From assembly GCA_029553285.1 (NCBI GenBank), contig JAKPCO010000073.1, forward strand, positions 91,656 through 155,655: a stretch of DNA of 64,000 bases, in the 5' to 3' direction. Positions 55,987 to 63,579 of the stretch are shown piece by piece; the first letter of the stretch is position 1, and each line of letters begins with the position of its first letter. Under the pieces are notes generated by a model. The model was not told where the DNA came from. It saw only the letters and a program-made list of their open reading frames with translations, and ran no database searches. The translations under genes and the position numbers were made by a program. This DNA comes from Methanobacteriota archaeon (lineage in GTDB: Archaea; Halobacteriota; Methanosarcinia; Methanotrichales; Methanotrichaceae).

Positions 55987-56802
55987 TTAACCGTTGTTTC
56001 CGGCTGCAACACAGACCACCGCTCCGGCATCCATCGCTTTATCCGCGGCCATCGTGACCGGAGGATTCGTCTCGCCTAGGTTCAGCCCTGCCAGGCTCAG
56101 GCTCAGAACTTTGGCGCCGTTGTCCAGAGACCACTCTATCCCTGCGATTATATCTGAGACCTTTCCGTTGCCATCGCTCCCTATGACCCTGACGTTCAGA
56201 AGCCGCGCTCCTGGTGCTATGCCCCTGTATTTCCCGCCTGACGCCCTTCCGGAGCCAGCGATGATGCCAGCGCAGAGCGTTCCGTGCCCGACAAGATCCT
56301 CTGTCGTGTCCTCACCCTCCACGAAGTTCTTCTCGCCGATGACCTTTCCGATGAGATCTGGATGGTTCTTATCGATCCCTGAGTCTATGATGGCCACGAT
56401 CACTCCCGAGCCGTTTATTCCCTCAGCCCACACCCTCTCAGCATCGACCATCTCTGACGGACAGACGGAATCTCCACCCTCCGGCGGGGAGACGGGGGCG
56501 GTGACGCTCACATCTCCGTCCAGGTATATCCCCTTCACGTCATCATCCTCAGCGAGCCTTTTTATCTCATCCCTGTTGCAGACCGCAGAGATCCCGTTTA
56601 TGAGATGGTACCTGTACCGAACATCTATACCCTTCAGATCGGGAGAGCATCCATCTCTGAAAATGACTATCACCGGTACCGGCCCATCGCTGCTCATCAT
56701 CCTCTCAACCGCGGGATCGATCTTCATGCTCTCGGTATGCGCAAACTGCATGGTGAGCAGAAGGGCTGCAGCGAGAACGAACACAAGAGGCTCACGTCTC
56801 AT
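55987..56802 (-). CDS. subtilase, N-terminal portion with signal peptide, Asp, His and oxyanion Asn (first half of a split gene)
   Basis: Starts at ATG 56802 with GGAGGAG just upstream. Signal peptide PLVFVLAAALLLTMQFAHTE, an inhibitor-like propeptide (VPVIVIFRDGCSPDLKG), catalytic Asp in VIVAIIDSGIDKNHPDL, His in VGHGTLCAGIIAGSGRASGG and the oxyanion Asn in CVAAGNNG, followed at once by TAA. A normal subtilase would continue to the serine motif, which lies in the next gene in another frame. About 28 extra bases and a frameshift separate the halves. Confidence 0.85.
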   Translation of the reverse strand: MRREPLVFVLAAALLLTMQFAHTESMKIDPAVERMMSSDGPVPVIVIFRDGCSPDLKGIDVRYRYHLINGISAVCNRDEIKRLAEDDDVKGIYLDGDVSVTAPVSPPEGGDSVCPSEMVDAERVWAEGINGSGVIVAIIDSGIDKNHPDLIGKVIGEKNFVEGEDTTEDLVGHGTLCAGIIAGSGRASGGKYRGIAPGARLLNVRVIGSDGNGKVSDIIAGIEWSLDNGAKVLSLSLAGLNLGETNPPVTMAADKAMDAGAVVCVAAGNNG

Positions 56803-56910
56803 AACTCCTCCAGGGTGCGGGAGAGCGTGGATCCTACATCATGGATCCATCTCGCTCTACAGCTCTCTGAGAGATAATGCTAAATAAACCTGCCCTTCAA
56901 GATCATAACA

Positions 56911-57672
56911 ATGACAGGCGGCATTCTCTGGCTCAGCTTGATACTGCTTCTCATCTCATCCGTTACCAGACGCTCCGGGATATCCAGCGCCGGTTGGGTG
57001 CTTCTCGGGGCATACTGGCTCATGGAGGCGTGGCACTACACCTCGATAAGGGATTACTTCAACGTGATTGTGGTCGTTGGAGCTGCTGCGATCTCTTTCT
57101 CCTTCGGCTGGAGGATCCTATCCGGGGGAATGTCAGAGACAGCTGAATGGATCAGCATGGCAGCAGCCATCTGTGGCCTCCTGTACTTCCCATTCGCAGA
57201 GGTCCGGAGCTTATCGGAGATCCTGATAAGATGGACGACTCTTCTTACCTTCTGGCTGCTTGCCGGACTGAACGTTCCTGTCTCGATGGAGAGCTGGAAT
57301 CTGCTGGCGCTCAACGGCCGATCTGTGGAGATCGTGCTCGCGTGCACTGCCATTGAGAGCATCGCGCTGTTCGCAGGCGTGATACTCTCGGTCAGAGCCC
57401 CGAGGGCGAGAAGGCTGGGAGCTCTAACGCTCTCCACGGCGGCGATATACACTCTCAATATCGGCAGGAACGCCTTCGTCCTCCTCGCCTACGGAGAGGA
57501 GTGGTTCGGGCAGGACAGCTTCTATCTGGCGCACAACGTGATCGCCAAGGTGGGATCCACACTGGTGCTGCTCCTGATAGCGTACATGGTCTTTGCGATT
57601 CTGCCGGAGCTGCTCGTGCTGATCGATGATCTCTTCGCCGAGCTCAGGGCATCAAGGAGGCCGGAGGTTTGA
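56911..57672 (+). CDS. artA: archaeosortase A
   Basis: Membrane transpeptidase-like enzyme that processes C-terminal sorting signals (PGF-CTERM) and supports lipid anchoring of surface proteins. The 253-residue protein has about seven membrane helices, the catalytic cysteine in VEIVLACTAIESIALFAGV, arginine in YTLNIGRNAFVLLAYG and histidine in FYLAHNVIAKVG. TAAATAAAC at 56881-56889 predicts transcription at the ATG. It shares a transcript with the two archaetidyl-lipid genes, with a TTGA overlap. Confidence 0.92.
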   Translation: MTGGILWLSLILLLISSVTRRSGISSAGWVLLGAYWLMEAWHYTSIRDYFNVIVVVGAAAISFSFGWRILSGGMSETAEWISMAAAICGLLYFPFAEVRSLSEILIRWTTLLTFWLLAGLNVPVSMESWNLLALNGRSVEIVLACTAIESIALFAGVILSVRAPRARRLGALTLSTAAIYTLNIGRNAFVLLAYGEEWFGQDSFYLAHNVIAKVGSTLVLLLIAYMVFAILPELLVLIDDLFAELRASRRPEV

Positions 57673-58256
57673 GCTTCAGGCTTGCCCCTGGATCTCTGCC
57701 ATGGGTTGCGATTCCTTTTGCAGCATCCATTCTGGTTTACCCCCTGAGCATCGCGCTTTCGCTGATCTTTTTGCTCGTGACAGCCTTCATGATACACTTC
57801 CATCGCGATCCCGAGAGGTTTCCTGAGGGAGAGGGGATGTTATCGCCGGCGGATGGGAGGATAGTCGAGGCAGATGAGCGCCACATCTACATATTCATGG
57901 GGCCGATGGATGTTCACGTGAACAGATCTCCTCTGGATGGGGTTGTGAGGAGCGTTGAATTTAGAGAAGGCGATCACTCGCCGGCTTTCCGTAATCCTCT
58001 CAATAATGCGCACAGCGTCATTGAGATCGAGGGTGAGACGGGGCGCTTCACGCTGAAGCAGATCTCCGGAATGGCCGCCCGGAGAGTGATCTGCTGGGTC
58101 TCGCCCGGTGACAGGCTGAAGCGCGGCCAGAGGATAGGAATGATCAGATTTGGTTCAGGAGTGATAGTCACAGCCCCGCCAGGATACAGGATCACCGCGC
58201 ACAAGGGTTCGCACGTCCGCGCCGGCCAGACGGTGATAGCGGAGCTGAGGGAATGA
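57669..58256 (+). CDS. asd: archaetidylserine decarboxylase
   Basis: Makes archaetidylethanolamine. The 195-residue protein has two N-terminal membrane helices, the PSD motifs HRDPERFPEGEGMLSPADGR and MGPMDVHVNRSPLDGVVRSV, and the FGSGV cleavage region (IRFGSGVIVTAPPGY) where serine becomes the pyruvoyl group. TTG start overlapping artA. In Haloferax the equivalent enzymes are needed for archaeosortase-dependent anchoring, which fits this gene order. Confidence 0.92.
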   Translation: MSFRLAPGSLPWVAIPFAASILVYPLSIALSLIFLLVTAFMIHFHRDPERFPEGEGMLSPADGRIVEADERHIYIFMGPMDVHVNRSPLDGVVRSVEFREGDHSPAFRNPLNNAHSVIEIEGETGRFTLKQISGMAARRVICWVSPGDRLKRGQRIGMIRFGSGVIVTAPPGYRITAHKGSHVRAGQTVIAELRE

Positions 58257-58894
58257 GGCTCAGAGCGCAGGATCTTCTTTCTCTTATGAACGCGATATCA
58301 GGTTTCAGCGCCATGGTTTTAGCGCATCTCCAGATTCGCGAGCTCTCTGTGTTCATGCTGGTGGCAGCGGCGCTCTTCGATGGAGCTGATGGCATTGTCG
58401 CGAGGAGGTCAGAGCAGAGCGAGCTGGGACCTCATCTGGATTCGCTTGCCGATATGGTATCTTTTGGGGTTGCACCAGCTGCTATGGCGTTCTTCATCCA
58501 CCGCGAGCGGTACCTCCTGATACTCTGCGCCATCTACATGCTCTGCGGAATGCTCAGGCTCGCCAGGTACAACATCTCTCCAGCGGAATGGACGCACTTC
58601 GAGGGTCTCCCAATAACAGCTTCAGGTCTGATCCTTGGCGTCAGCCTTCTCCTGGATTCCCCCATATTCACATCCGGACTGATGATCCTTCTCTCGGCTC
58701 TCATGGTGAGCACCCTGCCATATCCGAAGCTGAGGGATCCGAGGGTGGTTTTTGTGTGCATGATGGTTGGAGGTGCCGCGCTTTCAGCGCTTCATCTTTC
58801 GGGCGTGAGAGCCGCAGCGATCGTCATCCTGATCTCGATGGCATTCTATCTCATGATTCCGGTGGTGAGATCATGTACACTTCAAAAGAGATAG
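58253..58894 (+). CDS. pssA: archaetidylserine synthase
   Basis: Joins CDP-archaeol and serine. The 213-residue membrane protein has the CDP-alcohol phosphotransferase signature split over AALFDGADGIVARRSEQSEL and GPHLDSLADMVSFGVAPA. Further hydrophobic segments run through the C-terminal half. It overlaps asd by four bases (ATGA) and overlaps the mptD start by about 20 bases. Confidence 0.92.
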   Translation: MRLRAQDLLSLMNAISGFSAMVLAHLQIRELSVFMLVAAALFDGADGIVARRSEQSELGPHLDSLADMVSFGVAPAAMAFFIHRERYLLILCAIYMLCGMLRLARYNISPAEWTHFEGLPITASGLILGVSLLLDSPIFTSGLMILLSALMVSTLPYPKLRDPRVVFVCMMVGGAALSALHLSGVRAAAIVILISMAFYLMIPVVRSCTLQKR

Positions 58895-59199
58895 CAGCAT
58901 TCGAGGCAGGGATAAAGCTGGGCGCTCTGTACCACCAGTTCGTCGGCACGCCTGTGAGTGTGGAGACCGCGGAGTCGCTGGAGCGGGCGATCGAGCGATC
59001 GATATCCCTACAGCCGTATGTGGTATCTGTGAGCGTGCGGATAGACAGAAGCATGCTCATGGGGAACGTCTTCGGCTACTCAGAGCTCTCAGGGAAGATG
59101 ATCAGGGCAGAGGTCGGGGTTGCATATGAGGGGGCACACGTGAGGGCAGTTCTTGAATACGATCCAGAAAAAGATTACCCGATGATGCATCTGAAGTGA
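58873..59199 (+). CDS. mptD: archaeal dihydroneopterin aldolase
   Basis: A 108-residue protein of the archaeal MptD family, which cleaves dihydroneopterin during methanopterin synthesis: AAFEAGIKLGALYHQFVGTP, AESLERAIERSISLQPYVVS and KDYPMMHLK. The ATG at 58873 is within the end of pssA, preceded by GGTGAGATC. It links pterin coenzyme synthesis to the same transcript as the lipid genes, probably by position only. Confidence 0.88.
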   Translation: MYTSKEIAAFEAGIKLGALYHQFVGTPVSVETAESLERAIERSISLQPYVVSVSVRIDRSMLMGNVFGYSELSGKMIRAEVGVAYEGAHVRAVLEYDPEKDYPMMHLK

Positions 59200-59216
59200 T
59201 GTTCAGCCGATGAGAG

Positions 59217-59321
59217 CCCTCTCAGCATTCTTGTCCACAAAGAATCACTGCAGCCCTAAGCTCGCACTGCTGAGCGGTTTAAAGCTCTCAGCACTCTCGC
59301 CCCCACAAAGGATCACTGCAG
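59217..59321. repeat. two-copy imperfect direct repeat
   Basis: CCTCTCAGCATTCTTGTCCA continuing to CACTGCAG at 59217-59253 recurs as GCTCTCAGCACTCTCGCCCC continuing to CACTGCAG at 59284-59321. The period is about 67 bp. It lies between mptD and the aldolase/phosphatase gene with no coding potential. Confidence 0.6.
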
Positions 59322-59462
59322 AGCTCAGTGGTATGGTGCAAAACCGGGATTCGTAACTCTCACAGGTCGCATCTGCCTGATGCTCTACAACACGCTGGCG
59401 CTGCAGGGGCCGTATGGATTACTTTTTTATGTCACCCTCCCTTTGTAGCATTGGTGCTGATC

Positions 59463-60578
59463 ATGAGCAAGGTAACTGTGAGTCTTATCAAGGCTGATGT
59501 GGGCGGCTGGCCCGGGCACGCCTCTGTGCATCCAGCGCTGATCGAGAGGGCTGAGGAGGTTCTGTCTGAGGCGAAATCCGCAGGCACGCTCATAGACTTC
59601 AAGGTCATGGCATGTGGGGACGATCTTGAGTTGTTGATGACACACAGGCTCGGGACCGATGAGGCGGAGATCCATGCGATCGCATGGGAGACGTTTGAGA
59701 AGGCGACCGCAGAGGCGAAGAGCCTGAAGCTCTACGGCGCTGGGCAGGATCTGCTCTGTGATGCGTTCTCCGGTAATATCCGCGGGATGGGGCCTGGTGT
59801 TGCTGAGATGCAGTTCACGGAGCGCGGCGCAGAGCCTCTGGTCGCGTTCATGATGGACAAGACCGAGCCGGGGGCGTTCAACCTTCCCATCTTCAGGATG
59901 TTTGCGGATCCCTTCAACACTGCAGGTCTCGTCATAGATCCGTCACTCCACCACGGCTTCGTCTTCGAGATATGGGATATACTGGAACACAAGAAGGTGT
60001 TCATGTCCAGCCCCGAGGAGATGTACGACATCCTGGCGCTGATCGGGGCAAAGAGCAGGTACGTCATAAAGAGGGTATACCCCAAGCCCGGGGGCAAGCT
60101 ACCATCTGAGGAGCCTGTCGCGGTGGTGAGCACCGAGAAGCTGTATCAGACCGCGGGAACGTACGTCGGAAAGGACGACCCGGTCGCGCTCGTCAGGGCA
60201 CAGTCCGGGCTCCCCGCGCTCGGAGAAGTCCTGGAGCCCTTCGCGCTGGGTCATCTTGTCTCGGGATGGATGCGCGGCTCCCACAACGGCCCGCTGATGC
60301 CATGCGCCTTCGAGGATGCACATCCAACAAGATTCGACGGCCCGCCGAGGGTGATCGCAGCTGGATTCCAGCTCTGCAACGGGCTTCTCATAGGGCCTGT
60401 GGACCTCTTCGCGGATGTCGCCTTTGATCTCACCCGGATGAGGGTGCTGGAGATCACTGACTACATGAGGGCGCACGGACCATTTGAGCCTCACAGGCTG
60501 CCGCTTGAGGAGATGGAGTACACAACGCTCCCCCATGTGATGAAGAGGCTCGCAGAGAGGTTCGAGCCTGCGGAGTGA
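59463..60578 (+). CDS. fbp: fructose-1,6-bisphosphate aldolase/phosphatase
   Basis: Bifunctional archaeal gluconeogenic enzyme: condenses triose phosphates and hydrolyses the product to fructose 6-phosphate. The 371-residue protein starts MSKVTVSLIKADVGGWPGHA, with the metal sites in MACGDDLELLMTH and HAIAWETFEKA, and the C-terminal FQLCNGLLIGPVDLFADVAF. A T-rich TATA-like box at 59421-59430 predicts transcription near 59454, where an in-frame GTG would add three residues. Acetate-grown methanogens need it for sugar synthesis. Confidence 0.93.
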   Translation: MSKVTVSLIKADVGGWPGHASVHPALIERAEEVLSEAKSAGTLIDFKVMACGDDLELLMTHRLGTDEAEIHAIAWETFEKATAEAKSLKLYGAGQDLLCDAFSGNIRGMGPGVAEMQFTERGAEPLVAFMMDKTEPGAFNLPIFRMFADPFNTAGLVIDPSLHHGFVFEIWDILEHKKVFMSSPEEMYDILALIGAKSRYVIKRVYPKPGGKLPSEEPVAVVSTEKLYQTAGTYVGKDDPVALVRAQSGLPALGEVLEPFALGHLVSGWMRGSHNGPLMPCAFEDAHPTRFDGPPRVIAAGFQLCNGLLIGPVDLFADVAFDLTRMRVLEITDYMRAHGPFEPHRLPLEEMEYTTLPHVMKRLAERFEPAE

Positions 60579-60629
60579 TGTCGATCACGTTGACATCTCT
60601 CCCATGTGAATTTTCTTCAGGAGATGTAA

Positions 60630-61241
60630 ATGAAAAAGAGTTTGAAGGATTGTTTCGATGAGATGGGGCCCGAGCAGAGGCTTGAGTATGTGATAAGCAA
60701 TCTGCGAAGCCTTCCGGATGAGCTTGTTGATCATGCGATAGATCTCCTGCTGAGAGCGAACGAGATTGAGTATGCGGTGGTGCTGTGCAGGGAGCACGGC
60801 ATGATCCAGAGGGCTGTCGATATTCTGGTGGATGCTGGAGACTACCTCTGGGCAGCCCAGATCACGAAGAGCGCAGGCTTCCCTGAGGAGGCGGAGCGTC
60901 TGCTGCGCAGCGGCCTTGAGTACTACATATCTATGGAGATGTACGGAAGGGCGATAAGCGCCGCCACCGCCCTGAAACTGCCTCCGGATCAGATAGACGC
61001 CCTCTACAGGGAGGGCATAGCGTTCGAGAGCAAGAGCATGGATCTGAGCAGGGCACATGCAGCTCTGGAGAGCATGATGTCTGCGGTTGCAATGCTGGAG
61101 ATGGATGAGGGGATGAAGAGAGAGCTCATGGATGCGATACAGGATGAGCTTGACAGGGAGCGGGGCTCAGCTACCTCTCCGCCCGCGACCAGATCCAGGA
61201 TTCAGAGAAAGGAGGATATCGATGGTGACCGGTTCTGCTGA
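60630..61241 (+). CDS. helical-repeat protein of unknown function
   Basis: A 203-residue all-alpha protein with AGGAGATG before the ATG. Two or three TPR-like or clathrin-type helical pairs can be seen, for example IEYAVVLCREHGMIQRAVDI, YLWAAQITKSAGFPEEAERL and YGRAISAATALKLPPDQIDA. The tail is short, basic and probably disordered. It may be a scaffold. It is convergent with the sensor/phosphatase-like gene. I do not recognise the family. Confidence 0.65.
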   Translation: MKKSLKDCFDEMGPEQRLEYVISNLRSLPDELVDHAIDLLLRANEIEYAVVLCREHGMIQRAVDILVDAGDYLWAAQITKSAGFPEEAERLLRSGLEYYISMEMYGRAISAATALKLPPDQIDALYREGIAFESKSMDLSRAHAALESMMSAVAMLEMDEGMKRELMDAIQDELDRERGSATSPPATRSRIQRKEDIDGDRFC

Positions 61242-61336
61242 CTGTCCACCAGCGGTTAGCGGGGCGACATGCACCGCTCCTCTCTGGAGGAGCCAGGGCG
61301 GTGGCAGTCCCATCGCTGGCAGATATCCCAGATGAT

Positions 61337-63247
61337 TCAGGTTGCTTTAATAACAATGACAGTCAGGCCATCCCTCTTCGGGACTGCACGCTCTATATCA
61401 TCTGCCATCTCTGACGCGCTCTTCGCTCTGGAGCCGCGGACCACTCCTATGAGACGCTCCAAGTCGAAGCCCTGCGCCTCGATCATGCCCTCTGAGTACA
61501 TCACCAGAACATCACCCCCTGAGATGGATCGCCGCTCATACCCGATATCGAGATCGTCCCTGATCGCCATGGGTATCCCATCGCCACAGAGCGTATCCAC
61601 AGATCCATCCTTGCTTACAACAAATGGCGGGGAGTGTCCTGCATTTGAGTAAACAAGCTCCCCGCCGAGGTAATCGAGAACTGCGTAGAAGCAGGAGATC
61701 GGGGCGGATGAGCTCTTTGCCAGGATGCCATTCGCACGCTTTACCACCTCATCAGGATGCGGAGACGAGAGCGCTCTGATAACCGCCCTGGCGGTGGTAG
61801 CGAGGACAGCATAGTCCAGTGAATCTCCACCCGCCCTGCCCAGGCACAGTGCGACCTTTCCATGCTGGGTCTCCAGGATGTCGTGGAATGTGCCACCTAT
61901 CGATATCTGGCGAACGCAGATATCGTATCCCTCGATGGGGGGCAGAGATTCTGCGGAGAGGAAGCGATCGAATGTTTTCAGCACAGAACTCTCCTTATCC
62001 TGAGATCCCCTTTCATACCCCTCGGCCCTGGCCCTGTCGACGATCGCCCTGAGAGATCTGCGCATGGATTCAAAAGATTCCAAGATCCCCTCGAGATCGC
62101 AGCCTGCAGGCAGGCGCTTATCCAGATCGCCCTCACCGATGCGCCTCATCGCCTCAGATATGCATCCCGCGGATCTTCTGAGCTGCCTGCGGAGAGTTAT
62201 TCCTATCAATCCGAATACCGCGCCTGAGATGACCATCAGGAGCAGACCTCTGGAGAGGATCGTCGCTGCGCAGCTGCGCATGAGTTCCGCAGATCTCTGG
62301 CTGATGGAGTTCAAACTGCTCTCCATGAGGCTGAGGGGCACCATCATCTTCTCTGAGGGGTATGCAACAGCAACGGTCCAGCCGACGCTCTTCACGGGCG
62401 AGTAAACCACAAACCAGCCCCGGCCATCTATCGTGAGAAAATCAGATCCGCTCTTGCCCTTCGAGATGCGATCGCCGAGCTCTGCGAATGCGGAGATGTT
62501 TGATCTGTAGAGGTTTCCGGAGAGGAGAAGGTTATCCCAGGGGGAGTCGCCCCGTCTCACTTTGGGCATCATCACAAGATCGCCGGTTCTGTTCACTATG
62601 AACGGATAGCCGCTGCCCCTCAGCCCTGAGAGATCCGAGTAGATATCTGACAGAGATACCTCTGATGCAGCAATGCAGTAGAGTGTGATGTTGCGGTACG
62701 CAGGCGCTGCGCATATCAGGTGCATATCATCTCCATAGATCCACACTGTTCCTCCAGCAGCCTGTGCTGCGGTGTACCATCTCAATGAACCGATCTCAGA
62801 TGCATTCCTGGTGGTCTTCCTGGTACCGTCCACATCAGGCCATGAGGCCACCCTCCCATCAGCAGTCGCCAGGTATATGCGCTCTATCGCGCTGTTTCTC
62901 TTTATCGCTCTTCTCAGGGTCAGTGACAGGGAGCTGTTCGGATCTGCCACTCGATCGATGTCTTGGATTCCAGAGGCGAGATAATCTGCCACGAACTGGT
63001 TGCTCTCCGCGATCCTTCTGAAGAACTCCTCGTACTGCAGCGCCTTGGAGGTTACAATGATCTCCTGATCTGTCGCTCCCGACGAGTAGTTTATCGCGGT
63101 GCTGTTGATATCGCCGAGCTGCGCCTGGATCGATCCCGATATCCTGCTGACCTCCATACTGAAAAGCAGCCCCATAACCGCTGCAGGTACCACTGCTGCA
63201 ATCACCATGAGCACGATCAGAGTGGAGGATATGGGTGGTCTCATCAT
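61337..63247 (-). CDS. membrane sensor with degenerate SpoIIE/RsbU-type phosphatase domain
   Basis: A 636-residue protein: first membrane helix (TLIVLMVIAAVVPAAVMGLL), an extracellular Cache-like sensor (residues about 35-330, with WYTAAQAAGGTVWIYGDD and GRGWFVVYSPVKSVGWTVAV), second helix (GLLLMVISGAVFGLIGITL), a HAMP-like linker, and a SpoIIE-type PPM domain from about 430. Three of four metal aspartates appear replaced (T453 in GGTFHD, R471 in LGRAGG, E586 in YSEGM); D626 in RDGLT remains. It is therefore probably a pseudophosphatase that signals by binding. Confidence 0.82.
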   Translation of the reverse strand: MMRPPISSTLIVLMVIAAVVPAAVMGLLFSMEVSRISGSIQAQLGDINSTAINYSSGATDQEIIVTSKALQYEEFFRRIAESNQFVADYLASGIQDIDRVADPNSSLSLTLRRAIKRNSAIERIYLATADGRVASWPDVDGTRKTTRNASEIGSLRWYTAAQAAGGTVWIYGDDMHLICAAPAYRNITLYCIAASEVSLSDIYSDLSGLRGSGYPFIVNRTGDLVMMPKVRRGDSPWDNLLLSGNLYRSNISAFAELGDRISKGKSGSDFLTIDGRGWFVVYSPVKSVGWTVAVAYPSEKMMVPLSLMESSLNSISQRSAELMRSCAATILSRGLLLMVISGAVFGLIGITLRRQLRRSAGCISEAMRRIGEGDLDKRLPAGCDLEGILESFESMRRSLRAIVDRARAEGYERGSQDKESSVLKTFDRFLSAESLPPIEGYDICVRQISIGGTFHDILETQHGKVALCLGRAGGDSLDYAVLATTARAVIRALSSPHPDEVVKRANGILAKSSSAPISCFYAVLDYLGGELVYSNAGHSPPFVVSKDGSVDTLCGDGIPMAIRDDLDIGYERRSISGGDVLVMYSEGMIEAQGFDLERLIGVVRGSRAKSASEMADDIERAVPKRDGLTVIVIKAT

Positions 63248-63412
63248 GATTCACAGTTCATTTTATGCTGCACAGGACGCAGCTTGCAATCTCTGTAATC
63301 CCTTTCCTATAAACCATTTTTCAAGCCTGGCGTTTGGGAGCGTGAAGAATTTACTCTGGTAGCAGATCAGGTGCGCACTGCTGAGGCGCTGAAGGCATAC
63401 ACATCATCCAAT

Positions 63413-63533
63413 CGCTCTTTACGGGTTCGGCAACTTGCCGTGCAATATGGTTGCTGAATGCACTTATTCGTTCACCAAGAATGCACGGCAGGACCAGTGC
63501 TTCTATGGGCAAAGTTATCATTGGATAAGAGTG
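63413..63533. mobile_element. 121-bp inverted-repeat element, copy C (with target duplication)
   Basis: CGCTCTTTA at the left end and GGATAAGAGTG at the right. The body is highly similar to copies A and B (GCAATATGGTTGCTGAATGC, GGCAGGACCAGTGCTTCTAT). It is flanked by CATCCAAT (63405-63412) and CATCCAGT (63534-63541), an 8-bp target duplication with one change. It adjoins a transposase gene. The rest of 63248-63579 has no gene. Confidence 0.85.
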
Positions 63534-63579
63534 CATCCAGTAGAACCGCAGCTCATGGGGACCTGTCCGAATAACATTA

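Noticed and set aside
59328..59462. Upstream extension of the FBP aldolase/phosphatase
   Set aside because: The family begins MSKVTVSLIKADVGG at 59463 and the likely promoter lies within the extension.
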